The translations under genes and the position numbers were made by a program. Positions 22,230 through 34,140 of a stretch of DNA of 64,000 nt are shown here, in pieces (the first letter of the stretch is position 1; each line of letters starts with the position of its first letter). The stretch comes from Vanessa cardui (Eukaryota; Arthropoda; Insecta; Lepidoptera; Nymphalidae): NCBI RefSeq assembly GCF_905220365.1, contig NC_061131.1, forward strand, positions 12,685,318 through 12,749,317, read 5' to 3'. Below the pieces are notes generated by a model that saw only the letters and a program-made list of their open reading frames with translations, searched no databases and was not told the DNA's origin.

Positions 22230-23570
22230 AAGTAAAATAATTCTTTTAACATTTTTGGTAAAAATATTATTTTTATGTAAAAACCTTACTGTATAAAAAT
22301 AACTTTTTTATCTATCGTTAGGTAACTTTTTACGTTTCTTATAAATAATTCATATTATATATTACAACCAATTAAATAAATATATTTTAAAAAAATATGT
22401 ATAATGAATCTTAAAACTAAAATAATATATTTTTTATCTGTATAAATTCACTCGTCTACATTCGTTTAGCGGACATCCTTAGTTGAGGCCTCTATTTTTA
22501 ATGTTCGTCATCGAAAAATGGCGTCTTGAATGTCGACAAAACTGTTTTCGTTACTTTGGAAGTGAAATTAATGGATGTGGATCTATGTAGTTTAGTGAAA
22601 TATTGTTGTATTACAAATGAAGATATATTAATCAAGAACTGTTTGTAGTTAATCATATAGTGGAATTATCAACAAAACACTTGTGATATTGAAAAATACG
22701 GTATGTTTTGAATGTTTCCTTTTGTCATTGGAATGGACTATATAATTTTTATATATATAAAGAAATCAGAATACTGTAGATAATTTCTTTGTCAGTTGCG
22801 TAATAATGAAATAAAAATGAAAGCATTTGATATCGCTATATAGCGCTATACTTTCAGAGGATGAGAGTACTTAAGCGGTCTCAGCAGTAAAGCAGTTTAC
22901 TATCCAAGATCTTAGAAGCGACGTCGGCTTGTTTGCGACTAGAAGTCTATTTGGATACTCAACTTTGTGCAAGTATAATTTGATAGCACGTAAGGATTTA
23001 ATATCGAATTGCTTAAAATATACGATCCAAATTCGAAATTCAAATTCCATAGCCTTAAACTACTCTCGGGTAATTTCTATTTAAATAAAAAAAATCGCAA
23101 TATTAAATTCGTTCCAATTTTGAAATGTCTTACCTTAAAATTAAAAAAAAAAACAAACTAATTTCTTACAAAATTAATTTAATATACGATATCCGATGTT
23201 TAAGCATTTAAAAATTATGGTGGAATATCTGAAATATAAATAAGCCCTGAAAACATTTCGCTCCTTCCGTGGTTATTTGTGTAACATAATAATACATAAC
23301 TATATGTAAATTGTTTTAATAAATATTCCCGGAATAACTGCACGCATCGTCAAACTAACAAGAAAAATTAATATAGCAATAAACGTTTTTGGATTTAGTC
23401 AAGCGTGTTACTTTGGAAACGAACCAACATTTAATGAATAAAATCTTTTTAATTTTGTGCTTGCAAAAGCGTAACGCATACTGCCTATATACCATTATTA
23501 GAAATATTCATAGCACACCAAAAATTAAGCTTTGATTTTTTAAATCATTTTTATTTATAAGTATATTAAG
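22230..23570. other. no recognised feature
   Basis: AT-rich. At 22572-22636 a 21-codon ATG frame (MDVDLCSLVKYCC...) follows a more balanced-GC stretch at 22440-22570. It could be a small first exon, but nothing supports that beyond composition. Confidence 0.25.
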
Positions 23571-23576
23571 ATAATA

Positions 23577-23770
23577 AATTGTGTTTATAATTCTTCTCGT
23601 GCTAAGCGGTGAAGGAAAACATCGCGAGGAAACCTGCATGTGTCTAATTTCATCGAAATTCTGCCACATGTGCATTCCACCAACCCGCGTGGTGGAATAT
23701 GTTCTAAACCCTCTCCTTAATGGGAGAGGAGGCCTTAGCCCAGCAGTGGGTAATTTACAGGCTGTGAGTT
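23577..23770 (+). repeat. SINE-A, head missing
   Basis: Body and tail only, with well-preserved sequence (AAGGAAAACATCGCGAGGAA to GCAGTGGGTAATTTACAGGC). The tRNA-like head is absent, as after incomplete reverse transcription. Confidence 0.85.
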
Positions 23771-23874
23771 ACTTTTTAAGATAATAATTTGAATTATTTA
23801 AATTTCATTACAATATAAAAGTAAAGTGAAAGTAGAGTGAATACACGTTGTTTCTTGGGGCATCGTGTATGCAT

Positions 23875-23937
23875 AGAGTGAACCAAAGTGCCCCTATAAA
23901 TTCAGTCGTGTAAGTTTAAGCGGCCGCACGGAATAAC
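23875..23937 (+). repeat. 63-bp block shared with 25446-25510
   Basis: GAGTGAACCAAAGTGCCCC, then ATAAATT, GTCGTGTAAGTT and AAGCGG occur in the same order at 25446-25510, with scattered differences. Family unknown. Confidence 0.55.
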
Positions 23938-23939
23938 AA

Positions 23940-24775
23940 CTTATATGGACTCGAAACTGATTAAATAATTCTCCCTTTAAATACTTTATATTTTGCTAAA
24001 TTAAGATGCATTTAAATATTTTGTTGTTTTAATTATTATTAGTTAAATTACGGTATCATTGTATTTTATTTGTTTAATGGTAACGCTTGTACGATATTTA
24101 TTTTCATTTTGCGAATGACTATAATATTTTTGTTTTAAAAAAAAAGGAAAAACTGATCACATTTGAATATTAATTTAAGAGTGTTTAATGATTAGATTCA
24201 GATTATATACATACATATATCTACTTTAGATCAATAGATTATTTTTTATAATATCAAATAGATTATAAAATCAATATAGTTTCTTTTGAAATGTCAAAAT
24301 TTAAGAAACTTTGACTTAAAAATTTTCTTAAGAACACATGTTCATAATTATGTATGTACACATGTACACTGCTTAAGTGGCTACTAAATATGTAATTAAA
24401 TTAAATTGTGTTATAGAGGTAAGCTTTTCTCTAAAAGAGATTTCTTTCATTGGTAGATCATGAGGAATTTGAGTTGTATAACAAGTAGGTACGGTCAGAA
24501 AAATAAATTATAGTCATCAATTTATATTTGTGCTTGAAATAAATACGTCTAAATAGTATATGTGTTCGTTGACAGAACAGCTAGTTGAAATCTTATTTCT
24601 ACGGAATAAGAGATGAGGAATTGTACTCTGCATAAGTTTTGCCAACTTTATGTTCTTGAATGAAAATTTTAGAAGGAATATGCATTGTAGGTCACGTTTA
24701 AAATTTAAATTATAATAGTTGACTTATAAAGATTAAAGAGATTATATAGAGAATATGTTTATTTATATTTTTTTT
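23940..24775. other. no recognised feature
   Basis: AT-rich; nothing supported. Confidence 0.4.
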
Positions 24776-24781
24776 GTTTTA

Positions 24782-25051
24782 TGGAATAGGTTGGGGGACG
24801 AGCATATGGACCACCTGATGGTAAGTGTGTACCATCACCCATAGACAATGAAGCTGTGAGAAATATTAACTATTCGTTACTTCGTCAATGCGCCACCAAC
24901 CTTGGGAACTAAAATGCTATCATCCTAATGCCTGTAGTTGCTAGCTCACTCACCCTTAAAACCGGAAGTACGCAGTTCTGTTGTTTAGCGGAAGGATATC
25001 TGATAAGTAGGTGGTACCTACCCAGGCGGGCTTGCACAAAGCCCTACTATA
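24782..25051 (-). repeat. repeat C, full length
   Basis: Minus-strand copy, from the tail (GGACGAGCATATGGACCACC) to the head (GCGGGCTTGCACAAAGCCCT). Confidence 0.8.
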
Positions 25052-25445
25052 AGAATTAGATTATAAGAAGCAGAAACATTGGGGCCTTAACTATATACAA
25101 ATAAAATAGTTCTTGTTAAATAAACGCGGTCATACTACGTAGAATGGCGGCAAGAATGCTAGCAGTATTTCTTCGTCGAATCCTCTTGTCTTATCCTCTG
25201 GCCAAAATATGAACTACTATGGCAAAAAAATGTTGTTCTTTTGTATTTTTTTTTTTTTCAATAGGCAAGAAAGTCAAGAAAGATTACGCTTTTTAACTCA
25301 TATAAAATAATACAGATTCATAAACCATATATGTTAAAGTAATATTGAAAAACCTGTCGTTTTTAATTGCAGTGAATCAAATTTGGTCTAACTGTTTGTA
25401 TCCAAACAATGAACTTACAGACAAAACCATAGCGCCTCACCTCCA

Positions 25446-25510
25446 CGTATGCATGGAGTGAACCAAAGTGCCCCCATAAATTTTGGTCGTGTAAGTTAAG
25501 CGGTCGTACA
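25446..25510 (+). repeat. block shared with 23875-23937
   Basis: Second copy of the short block; both lie on the same strand 1.6 kb apart. Confidence 0.55.
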
Positions 25511-25982
25511 GAAACAAAGTTTCACTAGAAATGATAGTAATTTCATTAAAATATATATTCATTTAATGAGAGATTGTTGAGGTTATACTATGTTTCATTT
25601 TCTTCTTTCGATGTCGTCGCTTTGATATATATTTCTGTCGTGATTTTTTTTTAAATTTTTGCTACTGATAGCTAGTAAAGAAATTTTAGTTTAAGTGAAC
25701 GAATTACATACCGAGTTCAGGTGAAATAAATGTACTATGTCATTGAATGTCATGATTATATTACGTCATAATGTCAAAAGAAGTCAAGCATTATTCAACT
25801 AACTGTACAAATCTTTGCAAATGAGAGAGCTCTCCTCTACGGCGGGATTTTATGGGTTAATTATACATTACAACTTCCGATTAATTTTTTTTCTGATTCA
25901 CTCTTAGCGGATTACTTTTTCAAAGTAAGCTACATATCGAAATGTTTAAATAATACATATATTTTCACTTTTTACCATTACC

Positions 25983-26110
25983 ATTAGTTTTCTATGGTGT
26001 CTGGGTCCTGGATATTTGTGGTACCGTCGTTACTTCTGATTATCCATAACACAAGTGCTTTAGCTACTTACATTGGGATCAGAGTAATGTAGGTATGTGA
26101 TATTGTCTCA
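25983..26110 (+). repeat. SINE-B, head missing
   Basis: Matches the 3' part of SINE-B (GGTACCGTCGTTACTTCTGA, CACAAGTGCTTTAGCTACTT). The tRNA-like head is absent. Confidence 0.75.
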
Positions 26111-26248
26111 TATACATGAAATTAAATATTGTCCTATATACTATTGCGTATTATATTTTTTATTTGCAATACACATCAAAAACATCCTTTAATTAAATTG
26201 GCTCAAACAAACACTTTCGAACAATGTCAAGATTAAATTAATTATAAG

Positions 26249-26265
26249 GTTAGGTTAGGTTAACT
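26249..26265 (+). repeat. interstitial TTAGG units
   Basis: GGTTAGGTTAGGTTAA: about three units of the insect telomere repeat. Too short to infer a telomere-related origin. Confidence 0.5.
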
Positions 26266-26269
26266 GGCA

Positions 26270-27230
26270 GTGAATTCAGTACTTTTTTTTTTTGCTTATT
26301 ATTTATCCTGAATGAAAATCTAAGACAGCAATTCTACGTTTCCTTTTACGTTCGTGCTATCATAAATTTATGAGTTCCGTCTGTACATAAATGTGGGATA
26401 TAGCTTGATTTAATGCAAAGCACGTTTTTTTTTTAATTCATATTAACTTTATTATTTTTTTCATCCATCTTAGAGACATACAGAATACAATAACTGACAG
26501 ACGTTTCTGACATTACAAGTTACCAGTCATTATCATATCATAAAATACTTAAAAATATATAAACTATTTCCACATAAATATATATGTAAAAAATAATTAA
26601 AGAGTTTGTAGTTTGTAGTTGTCTTTTCCAGTATATAGACTCCATCGAAAACTTTCCCCTGAAGGCGTATATTTCTCTATACTAGCGTCCCGGTGTCTAA
26701 TAAAGTGGTCACAGTCGAAGCAAGATTAACAGCTACGTTCCGTTATCGGCAAGAGGTGTTGTGCATAACGAAAGTTTTATTTTCATTAAACGGCGTACAA
26801 ATAAATTTAAGTAATAAATATAAAGTTTTATTATTAAATTAATACTTATACGTGTGCTTTTATTAGAACTATGTGGTGGTCGAGAAAAATTTATATGAAT
26901 TTCCGTGATCATTTTGTATATCACTAAGACTATGCTATGAAACAAAAAAAAAGAAAAAAAGAAAATCGGATGATAAAGAGAGGAGAAAAAAATTCTCAAC
27001 TGTTTTGTCCGTACCTTTTTCAGTGTGCGTGAAATTATAAGAATATTTAGTATAAGATACAGACCTTTTATATATCGCTAACATTTTAAACAATTTGATA
27101 TGTCGGATTTTTATTTCCATACTTAAATAATAAATCATCTAAAGTGATAAATTTTGATTTTATTTCATATATTGACACCAATGGGAGATCGGGCCTAAAT
27201 ATTCAAATATGTAAATAAATATTTATTATA
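26270..27230. other. no recognised feature
   Basis: AT-rich, with several A or T runs; nothing supported. Confidence 0.4.
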
Positions 27231-27231
27231 G

Positions 27232-27515
27232 TGAAATTCTGCCCCATGTGTATTCATCAACCCAGTTTGCATTCACAAAAATCTCGAAACCTTCTCCTCA
27301 AAAGTAAAGTCTAACCCAACATTAAGACATTTAAAGTTACTTTACTTACAAGTAAAATAAACTTCAATTAGTACGTGTCAGCCAAATCAATTTGCGACTA
27401 CAAACAAGAGCAAGGTTTGCTGAATTTTCATGTGTTTAGTTTATGCTTGGCGGCACCAAACCGCATTGGAACAGCTTCATGGAGTAAGCTTCAAACCTTA
27501 AGTGGGTATTTGCTT
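27232..27515 (+). repeat. SINE-A fragments, strongly diverged
   Basis: Two pieces (27232-27312 and 27432-27515) resemble the body: GTGAAATTCTGCCCCATGTG with TCATCAACCCA, and CACCAAACCGCATTGGAACA. They may be one old copy split by an insertion. Confidence 0.45.
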
Positions 27516-27519
27516 AGCG

Positions 27520-28080
27520 TTGTAATATTTTGAGGACGTTACTTTTTCGTTTGTATATTTTGAGGGGATTATTTTACAGACTAGCTCTGATGAATCAAAA
27601 TATATCCTATCAATTTAATTAAATTATTTACAGTAAATAATTATTACAAATAGGAAAGAAAACAATGTGAACTAAACCTTAAACAGTCACATGGGAAGTT
27701 GTATAAATTAAGAGAACAGGCGACAAAGACAATTTCTAAAATTTATCACTTTGTACGTGAGGCGAGTTTATTGGCAGAGCGTTCCCTTATTTAATTTAAC
27801 GTCGCGTTTGTTCAGTTTCATTATTTTGTCGAGAAAACGTTTCTACATATTGCTGCGGTGGAATTAAATGATATGTAATATTTTACTGGTACTTTCATAA
27901 AGATAATCTTCTTACGGTGCGGCTAGACAACTATTTCAAGGTCAAAGTAACAAATTGAAGGCGACGTTTCTTTGTAATATTCGAGTCAACCGCTTCTGAC
28001 GAAAAATATTTGACTCGTTTGCACTTTCGTTTTTTTTAAATTCCCTGTTTAATTTTCCTCATATATACTATTATTAGATT
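27520..28080. other. no recognised feature
   Basis: AT-rich; nothing supported. Confidence 0.4.
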
Positions 28081-28087
28081 ACTGGAT

Positions 28088-28325
28088 CTAGGTAGGTACA
28101 ATCTACTCATCAACTCATATACGGCCAAAAAGCTGTTGTACTCAGTATTGTTGTTTTTTTGGTTTGGAGGGTGAGGACAGGCCCAACGGACATAACATCT
28201 TAGTTCCCAAGGTTGGTGGTACATTGGTGATGTAAGGAACGGTTGATATTTCTTACAGCGTTATTGTCTATGTGCGGTGACAACTCAGGAGGCCCATTTT
28301 CTCGCCTGCCTACCGTTTTCCTAAA
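28088..28325 (+). repeat. repeat C, diverged
   Basis: TAGGTAGGTACAATCTACTC, GGACATAACATCTTAGTTCC and GGAGGCCCATTTTCTCGCCT follow the repeat C order. Confidence 0.75.
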
Positions 28326-28339
28326 GAGACTAAATTTTT

Positions 28340-29055
28340 CTGCGTATCAGTTTATTTTACTTTTTTTTTTATAGAGTCGATTGCTTGGCGTTGGAAGTAA
28401 AGTGGGGAGTGATTACATGATTGTGTATTAGCACAGAATTAATTAATTTCCATTCTGTTCTGTTGCTCTTAAGCTGAAGTGTACTCTCACAGGTGCCCTT
28501 ATGCCGTTTGTCTCACTGAACCTTAAATCGGACTCCTCTTATCATGACACTTTCAGTACTCACCCGAAATACAAAACCGTTGACGCTGATGCTGTCAAAA
28601 ACACTCTCTCTATCTTGCTCGCTCACATGTTATTAATTTTGTTATCTCTTTTACTTAATTGCTAAAACTTGACCAACAATGGCAACTAAGCCATTAAGTT
28701 ACACTGACTCACCTTTCAGACCAGAACACAGAAATAATAACTTTTTGGCATTAGAATATACTTTCAATTACCTAACTAGGAATTGTTGTGAATTATAATG
28801 TGATAATACTAAGCTTGATCGGTTTTTTATAACAGTTGGCTGTATTTATAAAATATTACATATTTTATAGAACTTACTCAGTAATTTTATTTAATTAAAT
28901 AATTTATTATCTTTTAGGATATTTATTATTTTAAAACGTCTACATAACAAAATAGTATAATACTTAGTTTTTTGTTATCATATTCATTTTATATGTTATT
29001 TTTGTTTTAGCATTTCATATTATTCTAGTTATATAAATAATAATTTCGCAAATAG
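28340..29055. other. no recognised feature
   Basis: AT-rich; nothing supported. Confidence 0.4.
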
Positions 29056-29057
29056 AG

Positions 29058-29165
29058 TATGGCGTAACCGTAAGTACTCCTACTTTGTTTGAAACATCCC
29101 GGAGGGAGACTCGTGCTCCAGGATTATAAATAGCTCGAAAGGAATACGGTACAGTATGAAATAAT
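29058..29165 (+). repeat. short gypsy-type LTR remnant
   Basis: GGCGTAACCGTAAGTACTCC, AAACATCCCGGAGGGAG and ATTATAAATAGC match, in order, the LTR at 46578-46722. It contains the TATA box but not a primer site. No internal region remains. Confidence 0.6.
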
Positions 29166-29363
29166 GTGCTATAAGTATTATTAAGTATATTTTAATGTTA
29201 TAAACATTGCTTTATGATATATGCATATAACATTTCAGATTTTTTATGTGCTTCTTTTGTCTTTTTGGTTTATATACTGAAAATCCCGGGAATCTTGGGT
29301 CACATCTATCCATTCCAAAAAATTTACTTTTTTTAAACTATGAACCTGTAAGGAGTATCGTAA

Positions 29364-29612
29364 TCATCTTTACATAGTATAAAACAAAGTTGAGTACTGC
29401 TGTCTGTCCAATGTATGCTTAGATATTTAAGATTACGCAACGGATTTTGATGCGTTTTTTTTAATGTGTAGAGTGATTCAAGAGGAAGATTTTTGTTTAT
29501 AATACACAGACAATATAGTAAAGAAATTGATAATTTTAGAAGTTTCTAATGTAAACAAATTCTGTAGTACATTTAATATCAGTTTTGCACTCGTGCGATT
29601 CCGGGACTGGTC
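29364..29612 (+). repeat. Helitron-like repeat H
   Basis: TACATAGTATAAAACAAAGT, TTACGCAACGGATTTTGATG and GTGCGATTCCGGGACTGG. The terminal CTAG has been lost. Confidence 0.65.
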
Positions 29613-29637
29613 GTTATTACAATATTAAATGTCAAAA

Positions 29638-29780
29638 TATCTCAGCTTCCAAGATCGGTGGCGCATTAATTGGGTAAGATATATGTAAAACTTAATACGG
29701 AGCCAATGCCTACAGGCAGTAGTGACCACTTACTTATCAGGTGTCCCATTTGCCAATAGTAATCCGGAGTAAAAATTGTA
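29638..29780 (+). repeat. repeat C, 3' part
   Basis: CTCAGCTTCCAAGATCGGTG, then GTGACCACTTACTTATCAGG; the first half is missing. Confidence 0.55.
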
Positions 29781-30154
29781 AGTATTTAACTCTTAGAAAA
29801 AGCTAACGATTTGAGGTTTGAACCAAGAACCCTGGGACCAGCAATCTTTAAAGCCAGACCAACTACAATGCAAATTTATTTATATTTGACGCTCGTATGA
29901 ATTGAAAATAATATTTTTATATGAATGTAAAAACATATTTCATTTTCTACATGACGCTGCATCCTCAACTTAGTAACCCTTGATGTGCATTTTTAAATTA
30001 AAATTATTTTTATTGTAATTGAATAAAAAAATATTATCTAGGTATCTATCGAATTTAGTTTAAATAGAAAAGCGAAAAGTAACACCATGTAAAAAGAGTC
30101 TATGTCTACAAAATATTATCTGTAGACCACAGAAGCCACTAAAATACCTACTAA

Positions 30155-30345
30155 TAAAAGTACTCATTCTCCTTCCCAATTTTATTTGAGGTCAGCGCAG
30201 CATCTCTTCTCCTTCCATACTTCTCTGTCGGACGTCATCTCACAACATTTTTACTAACATTTTTTCTAACCATATCGTCTTTCACACAAACCATCCATCA
30301 TTTCTTTGATTGTCCTCTACCTTAATCCATCCAACAGCTCCTATT
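30155..30345 (-). pseudogene. LINE C-terminal fragment, copy 1
   Basis: On the minus strand the frame reads GRGQSKK, a stop, then WMVCVKDDMVRK. This is the C-terminal motif (usually RGRPK.RWMDCVKDDM) of a lepidopteran LINE polymerase, probably RTE-related. It is short and interrupted, so it is dead. Confidence 0.6.
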
Positions 30346-30429
30346 ATTAATCGTACTAATACCGTAAAATCTTTTGCCATTAGTAATAGGTATCACATGT
30401 TTCCTAGCTTTTCACCTGGGAAACATGTG

Positions 30430-30555
30430 ATACACATCCAACACTTGGAGATTTCTTCACTAGATTAATCAATCACAATTTAAGCACATGGATTATCAAT
30501 GGTGACTTAGGTTAATCGCTTAATTCACGAGTTCAACACTGGACCTTGTCAGCTC
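30430..30555 (-). repeat. possible old SINE-A piece
   Basis: CAATTTAAGCACATGGATTA and TCAATGGTGACTTAGG resemble the head side of SINE-A in reverse. Too diverged to be sure. Confidence 0.3.
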
Positions 30556-30609
30556 ATGCCGAGTATGTGAAATAATCAATTGGCTGTTGGTTTAATTTAT
30601 CATGACTAA

Positions 30610-30775
30610 TTATAAGATCATCATCCTCCTGCCCTTATCCCAATTTACTTAGAGTTTTCGCAGCATGTCATCTTCCTCCATACTTCTACACAAATCATCA
30701 TTACTTTTACACAATCCATCCATCATTTGGTCGTCCCTTTCCTGTATATCCATCCACGTTCATGCTCAAGGTCTT
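30610..30775 (-). pseudogene. LINE C-terminal fragment, copy 2
   Basis: Same region as 30155-30345 and the same orientation: GRP-type basic stretch, MMDGLCKS-like remains and a WDKGRRMM end, followed by GAT triplets. Two truncated copies only 0.3 kb apart suggest a local duplication or a split copy. Confidence 0.55.
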
Positions 30776-30920
30776 TAAATGATTTAAATGAATAATTGTA
30801 AGAAATGGGATACAATTCAATTTCGAATGATTTTATTGTAGAAAGAAACTAATATCAAATATAACGTATTGATAAAGTAATTATTTACTATTATTTCAAT
30901 CAGTATATTAATCAAGAGAC

Positions 30921-31105
30921 AAAATGGCCCAGTAAACGGAGCACGTATTTTTTAACCGAAGACGAAGAAATTTTATTAGGAAACTTACGTGCTTTACGAC
31001 CCACCCAAATTGGAAGATAATGGACAAACAAATCTTCTCTATTTAAAGGAAGAGAAGGCATTTGCTCACTAGTGGGACACTGAAGATTCTTACTTCTTTA
31101 TACTC
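30921..31105 (+). repeat. SINE-A, strongly diverged
   Basis: ATGGCCCAGTAAACGGAGCA at the head, AAATCTTCTC, AAGGAAGAGAAGGC and AGTGGGACACTG at the tail keep the order of SINE-A with a shortened body. Confidence 0.5.
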
Positions 31106-31109
31106 CGGT

Positions 31110-31650
31110 AATAGAAGTCTTCGTTCAGTAACTTGACAGGCTTCTTACAGTTTATTAGTGTTTAAATGAACTAATATAATTTATTTTAATTGAAACAGTC
31201 TAGTCGGAAATTTAATTAGACGCAGCGCAAAGGTGCTGACACAGAATTCGAAGCTCAAAGGGAAGTTTTTTCGAGTGAAAACTTTTTATAAACGATCTTC
31301 CGTGGTAATAAACAGCTTAGCTTCCCGAGTGCGGCTTGTAATTTTGTTCCTTTCAGTTCATTGGAGTTTAAATATTTTAACAAACTCTGACAAAATTAAA
31401 GGCTTCCATTTTTAGACGAAATTTTATATGAAGCAGATTTTTCAATTTGTAATACTTGATAGTAAATGTATATTTTTTATTTTGAGTTCATTTTATTAAG
31501 TGACATGCCTAAAACAATTATCTTCGTAGTGTAAGGATGTCGTTACATTATTTAAAGCATTAAGCTGCGATCTTTTTTTTATGCTGTTTCGAAAAATGTA
31601 TGTTTGTATGTATGTATTTATCTCTGTGTGTATTTGTAACACTGTTTACC
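31110..31650. other. no recognised feature
   Basis: AT-rich; nothing supported. Confidence 0.4.
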
Positions 31651-31659
31651 ATTTAATTG

Positions 31660-31920
31660 GTGGTAGAGATTTGAGCAAGCCCGTCTGGGTAGGTACCACC
31701 CACTCATTAAATATTCTTCCACAAAACAGCAATATATAATGTTATGTTCTGATTTGAAGGGTGAGTGAGTTTTGTAGACATAAAGGATTTAAAACTTATC
31801 TGCTAAAGGTAAAGAATAGTTTATATTTTTTACTGATCTAATTGTTACATTGGCGTTAGTATATCTGATAGGTTGATGGTACTTACCCAGACGGTCTTGC
31901 ACAAAGTCCTGTCATCAAAT
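31660..31920. repeat. two repeat C pieces in opposite orientation
   Basis: 31660-31765 is the start of repeat C on the plus strand (GCAAGCCCGTCTGGGTAGGT). 31858-31915 is the start on the minus strand (CAGACGGTCTTGCACAAAGT read in plus). Confidence 0.6.
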
Positions 31921-31924
31921 GAGC

Positions 31925-32440
31925 TGTGCCAGGATTTCTGGGTTTCCATAATTTATTATTAGTGAAGAAAGCATACAAAATAATGTAGATATTTAGAGCC
32001 TAGTCTAGGTGCGGGTACATAAATTAGTTGAAATGATTCATATATTTACAAACTTATTTTCAAGTGATTTACAAATCAAGATACGTTTTCTGAAAGTATA
32101 ACTTAGTATAACTCAAAAATAGCAGACATCTTCATCAATTTAAACGAAGCATTTTTCAAAGTTAGCTATTTGTTTTACCTTTTGAACTTACGAGACGTTT
32201 GGAGGAATTCCAACGCTGTTATATATGTATACGTAGGGCTACCTACTTCTCAGTTTTAAAAGTAAGTTTGTGACTTCATGGAGCATCACAAAATTAGTAG
32301 CAAAATAAGTGAAAAGCAAGGTGGGTAAATATTTAAGGTAGACGCCCTAGAAACTCTTCCTTGACAATGAACCTCTGATCGAGTGATATTATTATGGAAA
32401 AGTGTCTTCGAAAATAATAATAAAAATAAAATAAATAAAT
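31925..32440. other. no recognised feature
   Basis: AT-rich; nothing supported. Confidence 0.4.
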
Positions 32441-32442
32441 AT

Positions 32443-32646
32443 TAGACATCACATACATTACTCTGATCCCAATGTAAGTAGCTAAAGCACAAAGTCAGAA
32501 GTAACGACGGTACCACAAACACTCAGACCCAAGACAACGTAGAAAACTAATGATAATCTACAATGACTCGGCCGGAAATTAAACCCGGGACCTCGGAGTG
32601 GCGTACCCATGAAAACCGGTGTACACACCACTCGACCATGGAGGTC
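32443..32646 (-). repeat. SINE-B, full length
   Basis: Minus-strand copy with the same tRNA-like head as 53809-54024, including the inserted GTACACC palindrome arm, and the same 3' part. Confidence 0.85.
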
Positions 32647-32649
32647 GTC

Positions 32650-33800
32650 ACCTACTAATATTGTAGCCGTTTCACTTTCATAATCTAATGAGATTAATAA
32701 TCCAATACATTAAAAACTCACAGAGTTTAGGTTAACATGTTATGATAGGATTAAAAAATGATAGAGGTTCGTCAAATAAATCTCAAGATGTTTTCGATTT
32801 TTGAGATTCGACAGCCCTATATATAAGATATTAAAAGGAGTAACGTCCTTAGTTCTTAAACGAGTTCATTTTGTCGACAGAGCTCTTGAGTTCTGCACTT
32901 TGTGATAATATATCGCTCTTATCTTAATGACTGCTCTTGTTAGCTGGGATTAAGTGACCACACACCAGACTCCGGTTGAAGCACGATGAAATATAATGCG
33001 GTTAAAAATATACGACTGCAAAAAACATACCTTCTAACATAACAAAGATAAGCAGATACACTTTTTAATTCAATAGGGTAATATCATGGCATTATTTAAA
33101 ATATTCTCTTATTTCGAAGTATTTTTCAAAAGTGTATTATTAAGCGAGTTCTTTCGTATACTTTAAAGTTTCGTTTACCTGACCACGACAGGTGCAACTC
33201 TGTTGAAACGTCGGGAAAAATAATAAAAAATATATGCTCGCGGTTAAAACCCGAATATAATGTATGAAATAGTTTTTTCTTACTGAATAACATTTCGTGT
33301 ATAAATAGTCACTGTTACCGAAATAACCTTCCAAAAGAAAAGTAAGGTCCTTCTTAAATAGTTCGGGTTATTGCTACCATAAAATTGTAACATGTAAATA
33401 CGTTCATAAAAACATCAAAATCGATATTTCCACGTTCAAGCCATATTATTTTATTCGACCATTTCATCTCCATACACCCACAAGACCACACATGCGTCCA
33501 GTACACGGATAACAGTGTTTTACATGAAAAAGAAACGATCGTATAAGGGAAAAAGCAATATCTTGTTAGTGAATGTATTTTATTAAGGTACAAGAGATAA
33601 GCGATCGATTATATTTGTATATATACATAGATGTAATGTTATAATGCTAAAGAGTTTGAGAACGAGCCTCAATATCTACCAGTAATATTTGAATACATCT
33701 CTTGCTATACAATATAATCTTTTTATTGGATTGTATAACATTAAGCTACGGTAACCACCAACGCAACACCACAAAAAACATTGAAGAAGTAAAAAGAAAA
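32650..33800. other. mostly unassigned; relative of repeat E inside
   Basis: 33166-33275 (TTGAAACGTCGGGAAAAATA with TGCTCGCGGTTAAAACCCG) resembles repeat E in order but not closely. The rest is AT-rich without gene or repeat. Confidence 0.35.
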
Positions 33801-34081
33801 GTAAAGTAACAGCCTGTAAATTTCCCACTGCTGGGATAAGGCCTCCCCTTCCATTAAGAAGTAGTTTTGGAACATATTCTACCACGCTGTTCCAATGCAG
33901 GTTGGTGGAATGCACATGTGGCAGAATTTCGATGAAATTAGACATATACAGATTGCCTCACCTTGTTTACCTTCATCGCCGAGCACGAGATGAATTATAA
34001 ACACAAATTAAGCACACATATATAGTGGTGCTTGCCTGGGTTTGAACCCGCAATCATCGGTTAACATGCAGGCGTTCTAAC
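33801..34081 (-). repeat. SINE-A, head cut
   Basis: Well-preserved minus-strand copy. It stops inside the A-box region at about 34081 where unrelated sequence begins. Confidence 0.85.
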
Positions 34082-34140
34082 TTCCATTTTTCGCCCCCAG
34101 AATCCGAATTGCTATTTAACGGAAACATGTGTTTATTTTA

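Noticed and set aside
26249..26265. Telomere or chromosome fusion point
   Set aside because: Only about three TTAGG units; such short runs are frequent in arthropod DNA.
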